64,000 nucleotides of DNA from Yersinia vastinensis (GCF_902726565.1 NZ_CACVAF010000009.1:62001-126000), one strand, 5' to 3'; shown: positions 19,325 to 29,056, counted from the stretch's first letter. Notes: generated by a model from the sequence alone, not told the origin. A program made the numbers and translations.

Positions 19325-20284
19325 ATGGATTACAGCAAAATTATCAAAGAGATTGGACGTGGTAAGAATCATGCTCGCGATCTGAGTTTGGATACCGCCT
19401 ATGAACTGTATAAATCCATGCTGGCGGGGCAGGTTCCAGCGCTGGAATTGGGGGGTATCCTGATTGCATTTCGTATTAAAGGTGAATCCGAACAAGAAAT
19501 TCTGGGTTTTTATCAGGCGATGCAAGAACAGGTTATGCCACTGCGTGCGCCAGAGGGATACCCATTACCTGTCGTGATCCCCAGTTATAATGGCGCTCGT
19601 AAGCAAGCCAACCTTACACCATTATTAGCATTGTTGCTTTCACGCCTTGGCCTACCCGTGGTAGTGCATGGCGTTACAGAAGACAGTAGCCGAGTGACCA
19701 GTGCCGAGATTTTCCAACAATTGAATATCCCTTGGTCACTGAATTCTAAAGACGCTCAACAGCGCCTTGATTGCGGGTTACCTGTGTTTATTCCGGTGTC
19801 GGCATTATCCAGTCCATTAGATGAACAACTACAGCAACGTTGGCGTATGGGGGTCAGAAATAGCAGTCACACGCTGGCAAAGCTGGCTACGCCCTTTATT
19901 CACGATAAAGCGCTACGTCTTGCCAGTGTTTCTCATCCCGAATATATGGAAAAAGTAGGAGGGTTCTTCCAGGCGATAAACGCCCCAGCACTGTTGCAGC
20001 AAGGCACTGAAGGGGAAGTTTATGCCAATCCACTGCGCTGCCCACCAATTCATTATATTCATGGTGGTGCGCAGACAATTTTATTGGATCGTCAACCTGA
20101 AGCGACTGAGCTGATATTACCTGAGTCGAAAGAGGTTGCCGTCACGGCACGTTGGATTGAACGTTGTCTGGCAGGTGAATTGCCAATCCCTGATGCTATC
20201 CAAAAACAATTAGCATGCTGTTTGGTCGGCGTAGGGCGAGCAGACACGGTTGAGCAGGCACTACAGCAGGTTAAAATTGTGTGA
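19325..20284 (+). CDS. ybiB: YbiB/TrpD2 nucleic-acid-binding protein
   Basis: Homolog of anthranilate phosphoribosyltransferase (TrpD fold) that lost that activity; E. coli YbiB is a dimer binding single- and double-stranded nucleic acid without sequence preference. Similarity is strong: IKEIGRGKNHARDL at the start, IPSYNGARKQANLTPLLA in the middle, RWRMGVRNSSHTLAKL and HGTEGEVYANP later. Length is 319 against 320. In E. coli it follows dinG; here aqpZ separates them. A weak hairpin at 20288-20312 may end transcription. Confidence 0.92.
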   Translation: MDYSKIIKEIGRGKNHARDLSLDTAYELYKSMLAGQVPALELGGILIAFRIKGESEQEILGFYQAMQEQVMPLRAPEGYPLPVVIPSYNGARKQANLTPLLALLLSRLGLPVVVHGVTEDSSRVTSAEIFQQLNIPWSLNSKDAQQRLDCGLPVFIPVSALSSPLDEQLQQRWRMGVRNSSHTLAKLATPFIHDKALRLASVSHPEYMEKVGGFFQAINAPALLQQGTEGEVYANPLRCPPIHYIHGGAQTILLDRQPEATELILPESKEVAVTARWIERCLAGELPIPDAIQKQLACCLVGVGRADTVEQALQQVKIV

Positions 20285-20704
20285 ACACTGGGCCTGAATC
20301 ATCGGGCCTTATTAATTTATCCGGTGAATATATGGCCTGTAATTATCTTATCGGGTTATTTATGCATTTTATTGCTATTTACAAGGTGTCAAAAACTTTC
20401 CTAAATACCGATTTTTAATATAAGATTTTTTACTTTTAATGCCCCCGGCGTATTTTCTGCAATAAAATATTTTCCTCAATCAAATGCCTATCTAATCAGT
20501 GTTTATAACCAATAAATACGATTTTTAAACTGCTAACCGAATATTTAAAGAGCAATCGCTTTTTTTCTTAATTAAGTCGGCTTTTTACCTCTTTTCTGTG
20601 TGTTTTTGCCTCATGATAATCGCCATTTGTCGTCTGTTCTGACAGTGCTAGACTGAGGAAAGTCCATTAGTTCTCTTACCGGAACATTGCTGAAAAGGAA
20701 GATT
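20285..20704. other. AT-rich intergenic region before the M3 peptidase gene
   Basis: 420 bases. A short hairpin GGCCTGA/TCGGGCC at about 20293-20311 just after ybiB, followed by TTATTAATTT, could be a weak terminator. The rest is AT-rich and presumably carries the peptidase promoter. No gene seen. Confidence 0.45.
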
Positions 20705-22561
20705 ATGCAACAGGCTTTGAACTACTTTACTGCACTGAACCAGGATTATCTGGCTGTCCATCAAGCCAAAGAAGATCTTTTCTGGCAGAACTACATGGGG
20801 ATAGGGGGGGATGATATTGCACGGCAATTTTCTGCGGCGGAAACAGCTTACAAACGTTTTATTGCTCAAAGCCATCGTTTAACAGAATTGCGCGACTTGA
20901 TTCAATCATTAGAAAATCAACCGGCTAGTATAGAGCGTGATGAGTTAATGCATGGGTTACAGGGGTGGTATCGTTTTTTTGACTGTAATGCGATTGAAGA
21001 CCCCAGTACGCAAGTCTTACTTGATGAGATTATTTCTGCTGAATCCGATCTATATCAGCGGCGTAAAGCCTTTACTCTAACGCACATGAATGCAGCGGGT
21101 GAGCGAGTTCCCGCATCATTAGGTGAGCTACTGACCAATCAGGGTACAAATGAAAATGCAGAGTGTCGCCATAGTTCACATCTGGCATTGCGTGAACTGG
21201 AGCAATGGTTATTACACAATGGATTACCAGAGTTAATTAATTTACGGAATCGCTTTGCACGGCAAATGGGGTATCGCAATTACTTCGATTATAAAGTGAA
21301 TAAAACCGAGCGTATGACGCCAGAGCAGTTGTTCACTATTTTAGACCGCTTTGAAGTGCAGACGCGTGAGGCGAATCAACGCAGTTTAAGGCAATTAGCT
21401 GTAGAAAAAGGCCCTGAAACACTGGAACCTTGGAATATCCGTTTCGCCAGCAGTGGCGATGTGACTCGTCAATTAGACCCTTATTTCCCCTTTGCTGAGT
21501 CTCTCCACCGCTGGGTCAATAGCTTTAAACGACTGCATATTAGTTTTCGCGGCGCACAAATGAATCTGGATCTGCTGGTACGCTCAGGGAAATATGAAAA
21601 TGGCTTTATGCATGGCCCGGTACCACCCTATGTCGACCAAGGAAAATGGATCCCGGCGCGGATTAATTTCACCAGTTTAGCCAAGCCAGATCAGGTTGGT
21701 AGTGGGGCTTCGGGGTTAAACACCTTATTTCATGAAGGTGGGCATGCGGCACACTTCGCCAATATTGTGCAAAATGCACCCTGTTTTTCACAAGAGTTTC
21801 CACCGACCTCAATGGCCTATGCCGAAACTCAATCCATGTTCTGCGACAGCCTGCTCAACGATGCTGATTGGCTAAAACGTTATGCTAAAAACAGCGCGGG
21901 GGAATCTGTACCCGACGTCTTGATTCAAGAAAGTATTCAGGCGCGGCAACCCATGCGGGCTTTTAACGAGCGTCATATATTATTGGTTCCCTATTTTGAA
22001 TGGCAGCTTTATCAGTGGGATGATGCGCAACGCACACCACAAGCTATTACTCAATTAGCTCGGGATATTGAACTGAAAATTCTAGGAGTCAGTGGTAGCC
22101 CAAGACCAACATTAGCGATTCCGCATTTGTTATCGATGGAGTCGGCTTGCTCCTATCAGGGATATTTACTGGCACTGATGGCAGTTGAGCAGACGAGAGC
22201 ATTTTTCCTTAAACGTGATGGTTATCTGACAGATAACCCAACAATCGGCCCGGATCTGGCGCAACATTATTGGCGACCAGGTAACAGTGTCAGCCACGAT
22301 GAGACATTGCGTAGCCTGACAGGGGAAGGCTTCAATCCTGATTATTTGGCGAAAGTTTGTAACCAAACCGTTGAGGACGCTTGGTTCGATGCGCAAAAAA
22401 CCATCGAGCAGGCAGCTTTGCGCCCACAATCCACGGCAGACTTTGATTTGAATGTCACGTTGCGAATAGTCGATGGGGATAAATTACTGGCGGATAATCA
22501 GCAAGGTGATGAAGCAATGTGCCGCACATTTGCCAATGCAATAAATAAATTGCTTCATTAA
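20705..22561 (+). CDS. M3-family zinc metallopeptidase
   Basis: Oligopeptidase of the thimet/oligopeptidase F clan. The zinc motif HEGGH (HExGH type) is at residues 343-347 and a third ligand candidate Glu374 lies in SMAYAETQSMF, at the family spacing. There is no signal peptide, so it is cytoplasmic and probably degrades short peptides. The ATG at 20705 follows AAGGAAG at the right distance; an earlier TTG at 20687 would overlap that site. Length is 618 residues. It is not OpdA, Dcp or PepF by recognition, and I give no symbol. Confidence 0.85.
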   Translation: MQQALNYFTALNQDYLAVHQAKEDLFWQNYMGIGGDDIARQFSAAETAYKRFIAQSHRLTELRDLIQSLENQPASIERDELMHGLQGWYRFFDCNAIEDPSTQVLLDEIISAESDLYQRRKAFTLTHMNAAGERVPASLGELLTNQGTNENAECRHSSHLALRELEQWLLHNGLPELINLRNRFARQMGYRNYFDYKVNKTERMTPEQLFTILDRFEVQTREANQRSLRQLAVEKGPETLEPWNIRFASSGDVTRQLDPYFPFAESLHRWVNSFKRLHISFRGAQMNLDLLVRSGKYENGFMHGPVPPYVDQGKWIPARINFTSLAKPDQVGSGASGLNTLFHEGGHAAHFANIVQNAPCFSQEFPPTSMAYAETQSMFCDSLLNDADWLKRYAKNSAGESVPDVLIQESIQARQPMRAFNERHILLVPYFEWQLYQWDDAQRTPQAITQLARDIELKILGVSGSPRPTLAIPHLLSMESACSYQGYLLALMAVEQTRAFFLKRDGYLTDNPTIGPDLAQHYWRPGNSVSHDETLRSLTGEGFNPDYLAKVCNQTVEDAWFDAQKTIEQAALRPQSTADFDLNVTLRIVDGDKLLADNQQGDEAMCRTFANAINKLLH

Positions 22562-22587
22562 GTATGAATTTGGCATTTTTCTCGCCA

Positions 22588-22626
22588 AAAAAAAGCTCAT
22601 CAAACCAGTGCTGATGAGCTTTTTCT
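22588..22626. terminator. Bidirectional terminator between the M3 peptidase and the DUF1471 gene
   Basis: Stem AAAAGCTCATCA / TGATGAGCTTTTT with a nine-base loop. It has A-runs on the left and T-runs on the right, so it can serve the plus-strand peptidase and the minus-strand small gene. Confidence 0.85.
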
Positions 22627-22690
22627 CTTGTGGCAGCGAAGGGGATTAGACACCGCTGACAGCGTGATAATTTCAAACACAAACGTTAAA

Positions 22691-22951
22691 TTAGTTATAA
22701 ATAACCGCAGTACCGTGCATCAAGTTATTCCCTGTTGCAGATGTGATGGTGAACGCTTTCGCACCAGCCGCATCTGCTTTTTCTGCCAGTTGTGCTTTCA
22801 AGCTGCTTAAATCAGTCACGCCACTGACAGAGACGACCCCGACTTGTTCTAATTTAGCGGCATCTTGGCTGTTAACGTATTCAGCTGCAAAGCTACCGAA
22901 AGAGAGAGTAGAGAGTGCGATAACTGCAACGAAATTTTTGATGCTTTTCAT
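22691..22951 (-). CDS. Secreted DUF1471 (YhcN/BhsA-like) stress protein
   Basis: An 86-residue exported protein: signal peptide of about 22 residues (cut after SFA), then a single YdgH/BhsA/McbA-type domain. The conserved N-terminal block is EQVGVVSVSGV and the C-terminal end is HGTAVIYN. E. coli relatives (BhsA, McbA, YhcN, YjfN) are stress-induced periplasmic or outer-membrane-associated proteins influencing permeability and biofilm; which relative this is cannot be decided. Confidence 0.85.
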   Translation of the reverse strand: MKSIKNFVAVIALSTLSFGSFAAEYVNSQDAAKLEQVGVVSVSGVTDLSSLKAQLAEKADAAGAKAFTITSATGNNLMHGTAVIYN

Positions 22952-23172
22952 GATGTATTCCTATTCGATTTTAAAGTTGAAAGGGCGCTTCCTTTCGATA
23001 GAAGCTATGCTACGCCATTGTTGAAACTTTAAAACCGGATAGAATTGAGTTAATTGATCAAAATATTTGAATATTAATTGTAGGCGGACACTCATCCGTT
23101 TACCGCTAACCCGCTTAACGCTAATTTATGCTATCTTACGCGCCAGAAAATGCCTACCAGAGAGCCTGTACG

Positions 23173-24147
23173 ATGGAAAACAAAAAAGTATTCCCGAAAG
23201 AAAAAAGCGGATTGCATCCCCGAAACCGTCATCGTTCGCGTTATGACTTTGATGCTCTTTCAGTGAGTTGCCCTGAGTTGATCCCTTTTTTGGCACCCAC
23301 TGCCTACGGTGATATTTCCATCGATTTCGCTGATCCTTTGGCGGTGAAGATGTTAAACAAGGCCCTGCTAAAACACTTCTATGGTATTGAGTATTGGGAT
23401 ATTCCTGCTGATTTTTTATGCCCACCTATCCCAGGCCGAGCCGATTATGTGCATCATCTAGCTGATCTACTTGCCAGTTGCAACGATGGTGTGATCCCGC
23501 AGGGGAAGAACATTGCTTTGCTAGATATTGGTGTGGGCGCTAACTGTATTTATCCCATTATTGGTCAGCGAGAATATGGCTGGCGTTTTACCGGCACGGA
23601 GATTGACGCACAAGCACTCAGTGCGGCAAAAATGGTGGTCTCTATGAACCCGACACTGAAAAACGCACTGCGACTGAGACACCAGAAGAATCCACAGGCA
23701 ATTTTTGACGGTGTTCTGGCAGTCAATGAGCGCTACGATGCCACATTGTGTAACCCACCATTTCATGGTTCAGCTGAAGAAGCGGCAGCCACCACGCGCC
23801 GCAAGCTACATAAGTTGGGCAAAGGGGAAGTTGCAGCGAAACCCGTACAAAATTTTGGGGGTAAAAATAGCGAACTGTGGTGTGATGGCGGCGAAGAAGG
23901 GTTCGTCAGTCGCATGGTAGCTGAGAGCGCAACCAAGGCAAAAAATTGCTTCTGGTTTACTTCATTGATTTCCAAAAAAACAACATTACCGGCTATTTAT
24001 CATGCCCTGCGTTACGCCAATGCTGTGGAGGTTCGCACCATTGATATGGCACAAGGGCAGAAAGTGAGTCGGTTTGTTGCATGGACTTTTCTGACACCAG
24101 AGGAGCAAGTCGTTTGGAAAGCCGAGCGCTGGACCCTGCGTTCTTGA
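23173..24147 (+). CDS. rlmF: 23S rRNA m6A1618 methyltransferase RlmF
   Basis: S-adenosylmethionine-dependent enzyme modifying A1618 of 23S rRNA. The SAM-binding segment ILDIGVGANCIYP-like (LLDIGVGANCIYPI) and the catalytic NPPF motif (LCNPPFHG) are clear. Conservation with E. coli begins at GLHPRNRH. The ATG at 23173 with AGAG upstream gives 324 residues; an in-frame ATG at 23128 would add 15 residues and is the start often annotated in this genus. The last codons and the stop lie inside the first ERIC-type repeat unit, so the C-terminal tail (LRS) is repeat-encoded. Confidence 0.9.
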   Translation: MENKKVFPKEKSGLHPRNRHRSRYDFDALSVSCPELIPFLAPTAYGDISIDFADPLAVKMLNKALLKHFYGIEYWDIPADFLCPPIPGRADYVHHLADLLASCNDGVIPQGKNIALLDIGVGANCIYPIIGQREYGWRFTGTEIDAQALSAAKMVVSMNPTLKNALRLRHQKNPQAIFDGVLAVNERYDATLCNPPFHGSAEEAAATTRRKLHKLGKGEVAAKPVQNFGGKNSELWCDGGEEGFVSRMVAESATKAKNCFWFTSLISKKTTLPAIYHALRYANAVEVRTIDMAQGQKVSRFVAWTFLTPEEQVVWKAERWTLRS

Positions 24148-24448
24148 CGCCGCAGCGGTGTTCGCTGTATTCACTCACCCGAATCACTTACTGATGTAAG
24201 CTCATCGGGATGAGTTCACTTGCTGCCTTGCTGCAACGGCAATAACTTTGGGTCATACTCTGCGTTCTTGACGCCGCAGCGGTGTTCGCTGTATTCACTC
24301 ACCCGAATCACTTACTGATGTAAGCTCATCGGGATGAGTTCACTTGCTGCCTTGCTGCAACGGCAATAACTTTGGGTCATACTCTGCGTTCTTGACGCTG
24401 CAGCGGTGTTCGCTGTATTCACTCACCCGAATCACATACTGATTTCAC
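24134..24448. repeat. Three tandem ERIC-type repeats, 124-base period
   Basis: Units begin at 24137, 24261 and 24385. The first two look identical over 124 bases. The third carries substitutions (CCGCAG to CTGCAG, CTTACTG to CATACTG) and breaks off inside the palindromic core at about 24443. The core reads CACTCACCCGAATCACTTAC followed by TGATGTAAGCTCATCGGG, matching the well-known ERIC centre with its GTAAGCTC and CACTTAC arms. Tandem ERIC copies are uncommon; ERICs normally occur singly between genes. Confidence 0.9.
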
Positions 24449-24780
24449 TGGTTCAACTCTTTCCTGTGCCTCGACTCTTTGGGGCACAGCGAGCAGATAT
24501 GTCTCCCGAATCACTGAGTTATATAAGCTAATGACTTGATGCTTATCGACTTTAGTCTAAGCTAATTAAGATAAATCTTAGTTGGGCATAATAAGCCGAC
24601 AAGTAATGGCTTTATTGTAATTTTTTGTCGTATTTTGATTTTAGAAACTCCTCTAACTCATCGTCCAGGGTGAAGAATAAAATCCAAAGAGCCTTAAGGC
24701 TTTTTGGTTTTATCGTGCATGCACGTTGATCGGCACATTGTTAATTTGCGGCTCAATCATTCGCCATAAGGACTCAACTT
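24449..24780. other. Non-coding stretch between the repeats and the PAS gene
   Basis: Contains a stray CCCGAATCACTGAG fragment at about 24507 resembling part of the repeat core, then an AT-rich region. A short CGTGCATGCACG palindrome lies at 24714-24725. The promoter of the PAS-domain gene is expected here. Confidence 0.45.
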
Positions 24781-26088
24781 ATGCTGTTTAACTTCAGCTC
24801 ATCTCATGCATCTCCACGCGCAGAACTGACATCAATTGATAATGCAGTTCCAATGATTATTTTTAAGCCCGACGGCACAGTAAAACACGCGAATACATTA
24901 TTTTTACAGGCAATGGGATATCAGCAAAATGAGGTTGTGGGTAAACATCATAAATTATTTTGTGACCCACATTATGCGCGAAGTGATGCTTATCGCCGCC
25001 ACTGGCAATTACTCAATGAAGGGCGACCTATTACCGATAATATTAAGCGCATTCGTAAAGATGGCAGCATTATCTGGCTACAGGGGACCTATACACCGGT
25101 ACTTGATAGTCAAGGCCGAGTTGTGGAAATAATTAAGATTGCGAGTGATGTAACTGAGCGAGTTTTGCAATCTCAGGAACATCAAAGTTTACTGGCTGCT
25201 TTAAATCGCTCTATGGGGATGATTACCTTTACACCGCAGGGCATTATTTTGGATGCCAATGATAATTTGCTTAAGGTGATTGGCTATTCATTGGCAGAGA
25301 TTCAGCATAAACCCCATCATATCTTGTGTACTCCTGAATTTGCTCACTCGGATGAATATCGTCAGCATTGGCAGCGATTAGCACGAGGTGAGTTTGTTAT
25401 CGGGCGTTTTGAGCGAGTCAATAGCCGTGGTGAGCGGGTATGGCTGGAGGCGAGTTATAACCCGATTATGGATAATGATGGGCAGATACTGAAAGTAGTA
25501 AAGATTGCTCAAGATATTACACAGTTGATGTTGCAGTAAGAACATGAGGAAAACCTGATCCGCGATGTGCACCATTTGTCATTAACCACCGATCGTTCCG
25601 CATCTCAGGGCGCTGAAATTGTTCAGCAGGCGGTGCGTGGTATGCAAGAGGTCGAATCTGTCGCTCGTGAAACATCGGATGTTGTCAGTGAGTTAGGCCG
25701 CTGCTCGAAAGAGATAGGCACCATTGTAGAAGCTATTCGTAAAATCTCTTCGCAAACTAACTTACTGGCGATCAATGCTTCTATTGAAGCTGCCCACGCC
25801 GGTGAACATGGTAAAGGTTTTTCAGTGGTAGCGAGTGAAGTCCGGATGCTGGCAGAGAGGTCTCGCAAGGCAGCGACAGAAATCGAACATATGACAAAGA
25901 CGATTCAAAACGGTGTTATGGCGGCCATTAAGGGCATGGATGTTTGCGTCGAACATGCCGGTGGCGGAGTGACACTGACACAAGATGCCGGTGAGGTGAT
26001 CAATCAGGTCAATATCGGTATGCAGGATGTTGTGAAGTTGATGGCCGCATTTGCTCAAGTAAAGAATCGGCAAAGTATGCCAGGCTAG
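24781..26088 (+). pseudogene. Soluble PAS-PAS chemotaxis-type receptor (BdlA-like) split by an in-frame stop
   Basis: Codons 1-252 encode two PAS domains (about 15-130 and 135-252), each ending in the I.DVTE / I.QDITQ signature. A TAA at 25537-25539 follows LMLQ. The same frame then continues without a frameshift: [13 protein letters not shown] and the MCP signalling hairpin tip region ([27 protein letters not shown]). With the stop read through, the product is about 435 residues without membrane segments or HAMP, the layout of BdlA, the Pseudomonas biofilm-dispersion sensor. One change (CAA to TAA) would explain the break. Internal re-initiation could still give a lone signalling domain. Confidence 0.75.
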
Positions 26089-26106
26089 GTTTAAGATAGC
26101 GCAAGA

Positions 26107-26143
26107 TAAAAAACGGGCAGGTATCGGTGAGATACCCGCCCGT
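26107..26143 (-). terminator. Terminator of the glnHPQ operon
   Basis: Stem ACGGGCAGGTATC / GATACCCGCCCGT with one mismatch and a five-base loop at 26113-26143. On the minus strand it is followed by six T. It lies 24 bases after the glnQ stop. Confidence 0.85.
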
Positions 26144-26166
26144 TGTGATTTGATACCTGTAGCGCA

Positions 26167-26889
26167 TTAAGATACGTGTTGCAGGAATTCCCGTAAACGC
26201 TCACTGGGTGGATGAGAAATCAAGCTATCAGGATCACCATCTTGTGCCACGCGGCCTTTATCAATAAAGATCAGGCGCGACGCCACTTTTTGGGCGAAAC
26301 CGACCTCATGAGTCACAATCACCATGGTCATGCCTTCTTCGGCCAAGTCTTTCATTACCGTCAGGACTTCATGGCGCAATTCAGGGTCCAGTGCAGATGT
26401 TGGCTCATCAAACAGCATCAGTTTCGGTTTTACCGCCAATGCACGGGCGATAGCCACACGCTGTTGTTGACCGCCCGACAGTTCCGCCGGGTAATGATGA
26501 GCGCGCTCTTCTAAACCCACCTTGGTCAATAACTCCATCGCGAGCTTATTGGCAGCTTCTTTTGATGCCTTACGTACACGGATCGGGCCAAATGCCACAT
26601 TTTCCAGCGCCGTCAGGTGCGGGAACAGGTAAAACTGCTGGAACACCATGCCAGCTTCCTGACGAATTAAGCGTTCATCGACTTTAGGGTCATTGACATC
26701 CAGACCGTCGACAATCAGTTGACCACTGGTAATCACTTCCAGCTTATTGATACAACGCAGCAAGGTCGATTTACCTGAACCGGAAGGACCAATAATGACC
26801 ACCACTTCTCCCTTGGTGATATTCAGATTGATGTCGTGGAGCACCTGGGTTTTACCAAAGTGTTTGGAGACGTTTTTAAATTCAATCAT
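26167..26889 (-). CDS. glnQ: Glutamine ABC transporter ATP-binding protein GlnQ
   Basis: ATPase of the high-affinity glutamine importer, 240 residues as in E. coli. Walker [10 protein letters not shown], signature [15 protein letters not shown] and Walker [14 protein letters not shown] are intact. The start [12 protein letters not shown] matches the E. coli protein; a longer in-frame extension running into glnP is not real. Its ATG overlaps the glnP stop by four bases. Confidence 0.96.
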   Translation of the reverse strand: MIEFKNVSKHFGKTQVLHDINLNITKGEVVVIIGPSGSGKSTLLRCINKLEVITSGQLIVDGLDVNDPKVDERLIRQEAGMVFQQFYLFPHLTALENVAFGPIRVRKASKEAANKLAMELLTKVGLEERAHHYPAELSGGQQQRVAIARALAVKPKLMLFDEPTSALDPELRHEVLTVMKDLAEEGMTMVIVTHEVGFAQKVASRLIFIDKGRVAQDGDPDSLISHPPSERLREFLQHVS

Positions 26890-27542
26890 ATGATTTTCAG
26901 TTTTCTTTCTAACCGGCGCAGAACGAAGCTCAGAGCCAAGGTAATTATCAGGTAGATCACCGCCACCGCACTCCATATCTCCATGGCGCGGAAGTTGCCG
27001 GCAATAATTTCCTGACCCTGACGAGTCAGTTCGGCTACGCCAATCACAATAAACAGTGAAGTGTCTTTGATGCTAACGATCCATTGGTTACCTAATGGCG
27101 GCAACATACGACGCAAGGCCAATGGCGCAATCACATAACGCAAGGTATCACGTTTGGATAAACCCAACGCCAGTCCGGCTTCACGGAACCCATTATGAAT
27201 GGATAGCACGGCACCACGGGTGATTTCCGCGATATAGGCACCAGAGTTAATAATGATCGTCACAACGGCTGCTGAGAAGGGGTCAATGCGCACAGGCATC
27301 ATCATCGGCAATGCAAAGTAGATGAACATCACCTGCACCACAATTGGCGTGCCACGGATAAGTTCAATAAAAACTAATGCGATATTTCTACTCAGCCAAC
27401 CGCCATAGGCGCGGGCAAAACCGGCTATAACCCCAATAATCAGGCCGCCAAGCAACCCCAGGACCGAAATCCATAGGGTTAACTTGGCGCCTTCAAGCAG
27501 GATTGGGATGGCGGGCCAAATAGCGCTCCATTCAAACTGCAT
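26886..27542 (-). CDS. glnP: Glutamine ABC transporter permease GlnP
   Basis: Inner-membrane permease of the glutamine importer, 218 residues (219 in E. coli), HisMQ family. It has about five helices and the coupling loop [20 protein letters not shown]. It lies 35 bases after glnH and overlaps glnQ, giving the classic glnHPQ order. Confidence 0.95.
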   Translation of the reverse strand: MQFEWSAIWPAIPILLEGAKLTLWISVLGLLGGLIIGVIAGFARAYGGWLSRNIALVFIELIRGTPIVVQVMFIYFALPMMMPVRIDPFSAAVVTIIINSGAYIAEITRGAVLSIHNGFREAGLALGLSKRDTLRYVIAPLALRRMLPPLGNQWIVSIKDTSLFIVIGVAELTRQGQEIIAGNFRAMEIWSAVAVIYLIITLALSFVLRRLERKLKII

Positions 27543-27577
27543 GGATATTCTCCTGGTCTAAAAACGGCAAAAATAAA

Positions 27578-28321
27578 TTACTTAGGTTCTACGCCGAACC
27601 ATTTTTTATAGATTGCAGCGTAAGTGCCGTCTTCTTTCAGGGATTTCAGAGCAGCGTTAACTTTTTCACGCAAGTCACTGCCTTGTGGGAATGCGACACC
27701 ATACTGCTGGGCTTTAATGGAGTCACCTACAGCTTTGAACTGGCCATTACCGGCGGTTTTGATGAAGTAAAGGATATTGGGTGTGTCATGCAATACAGCA
27801 TCAGCACGGCCAGTACCTAACTCCAGATAGGCATTATCAATATTTGGGAATTGGCGCAGGTCTTTGGTTTTGATATTGGCTTTCGCGTAATCAACAGAAC
27901 CCGTACCACTTTTCACTGCCAGCACTTTCCCCGCCAGATCAGCTTCGCCTTTAATGTCATTGTTATCTGCTTTGACCATCACCAGTAAGCCGCTGTTGTA
28001 ATAACCATCGGAGAAATCAACGGCTTTTTTGCGCTCGTCAGTAATGGTGATACCGGCCAGTGCCAGATCCACGTTTTTGGTTTGCAGCGCAGGAATGATG
28101 CCACTGAAATCCATTGGTTTCAGGGTATATTTCAGATCCAGTTTTTTCGCGATGGCATCCCATAAATCGATATCAAAACCGACATATTTATCCCCTTGTT
28201 TGAACTCAAAAGGAACGAAAGCGGTGTCTGTTGCAACAATCAGTTCTTTCTCTGCGGCGTGGGAGCTAACGGCAAAGGCCAGCGTGAGTGCGGCCAATGA
28301 AACTTTGACAAGTGACTTCAT
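27578..28321 (-). CDS. glnH: Glutamine-binding periplasmic protein GlnH
   Basis: Periplasmic glutamine receptor of the GlnHPQ importer, 247 residues. A signal peptide of 22 residues ends SSHA, and the mature chain begins [18 protein letters not shown]. The binding-site segments [10 protein letters not shown] and [11 protein letters not shown] are conserved with E. coli. The ATG at 28321, with AAGGAA upstream, matches the E. coli start; an in-frame upstream ATG would abolish the N-terminal signal. Expression is expected to respond to nitrogen through the sites at 28525-28576. Confidence 0.96.
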   Translation of the reverse strand: MKSLVKVSLAALTLAFAVSSHAAEKELIVATDTAFVPFEFKQGDKYVGFDIDLWDAIAKKLDLKYTLKPMDFSGIIPALQTKNVDLALAGITITDERKKAVDFSDGYYNSGLLVMVKADNNDIKGEADLAGKVLAVKSGTGSVDYAKANIKTKDLRQFPNIDNAYLELGTGRADAVLHDTPNILYFIKTAGNGQFKAVGDSIKAQQYGVAFPQGSDLREKVNAALKSLKEDGTYAAIYKKWFGVEPK

Positions 28322-28438
28322 AAGTGGGAGTTCCTTTGTGCTTTTGTGGATATACCTTGGGTTGTTGAGATTGCAGTGAGCTGCAATGCCAATCGCTTGA
28401 GGCATGGAGATCCATTTTTATATTTCAGGATGCAATAT

Positions 28439-28454
28439 GAAAAGATCGTGCCAG
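28439..28454 (-). promoter_or_regulatory. Candidate sigma-54 promoter of glnHPQ
   Basis: On the minus strand TGGCACG begins at 28454 and gives a perfect -24 element. The -12 position that should hold GC reads TT within a T-run, so it is a weak -12. The start of glnH is about 120 bases downstream. Known glnHp2 promoters are sigma-54-dependent, which supports the reading. Confidence 0.4.
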
Positions 28455-28524
28455 AAATGCAAGTTATTTAAAAACAAAGAGATTTCTTAAATTAATTTGC
28501 AGGTAAATACTTAGCTGACACTCA

Positions 28525-28576
28525 TTGCACCAATATGACCCACCAAAATGGTGCGTTACTGTCATTTTGGTGCAAC
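28525..28576. promoter_or_regulatory. NtrC-type enhancer sites upstream of glnH
   Basis: The outer arms TTGCACCAA (28525-28533) and TTGGTGCAA (about 28567-28575) are inverted copies, and between them CACCAAAATGGTGC (28541-28554) is a near-perfect NtrC dyad (consensus TGCACCA..TGGTGCA). They lie 70-120 bases upstream of the sigma-54-like element, the usual enhancer distance. In E. coli glnHPQ is activated by phosphorylated NtrC. Confidence 0.65.
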
Positions 28577-28705
28577 TTATCGATTATTTACTTATTATTA
28601 ACTCGGTAGTCAATAATAAACAATCGGTAATCAACATTAATGTAACAATATTGTTAACTGTATCGGATTTTTGCTTGAAAAGGGTGCAGTGAGGGGAGTT
28701 GAAAA

Positions 28706-28972
28706 CTATCTAAGTTGGCTATCTTTACTGCCACGACGATTATAGCCAGCATGGGTTGCTTGGTGTTTATCTAATTCATTTTGGCAGGTCAGACAATATT
28801 TAACACCGGCCAGTGCCTTGCGTCGTGCTTCAGGAATAGCGTGCCCACACTCCAGACAATATAATTCACTCTCACCTTTACCAAGAGCTTGTCGGGCGCG
28901 TTTGACTGCGTCTTCTAAGGTCGAGTCAATTTGATCTTGTACTGCGCCGTCGCCAGCCCATCCACTTGCCAT
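28706..28972 (-). CDS. ybiI: DksA/TraR-family zinc-finger protein YbiI
   Basis: An 88-residue small C4 zinc-finger protein. The four cysteines form CxxC pairs: CLECG (near 40-43) and CLTCQ (near 61-64). Strong similarity to E. coli YbiI is plain in MASGW at the start and GYNRRGSKDSQLR at the end. It lacks DksA's long coiled coil, so a direct RNA-polymerase secondary-channel role is not assured. GGAGG precedes the ATG. Confidence 0.92.
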   Translation of the reverse strand: MASGWAGDGAVQDQIDSTLEDAVKRARQALGKGESELYCLECGHAIPEARRKALAGVKYCLTCQNELDKHQATHAGYNRRGSKDSQLR

Positions 28973-29056
28973 ATGACCTCCATGAACAGAGCCGGATAAT
29001 CACCGGCCCTGTATCGTATCCTACAATTTAAAATCTACTGAGCTATAGGATGATAA

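Larger units (their letters stand above)
28322..28705. other. glnH upstream region
   Basis: 384 bases between glnH and ybiI, both on the minus strand. It holds the sigma-54-like element and the NtrC dyads listed separately. No further gene or clear ybiI terminator was seen. Confidence 0.6.

Noticed and set aside
22743-23024. Plus-strand frame over the DUF1471 gene
   Set aside because: Antisense to a conserved exported protein; composition reflects the complementary codons.
24134-24448. Repeat array as a CRISPR
   Set aside because: Units are 124 bases long, contiguous and identical, with no spacers and no cas genes; the core is ERIC.
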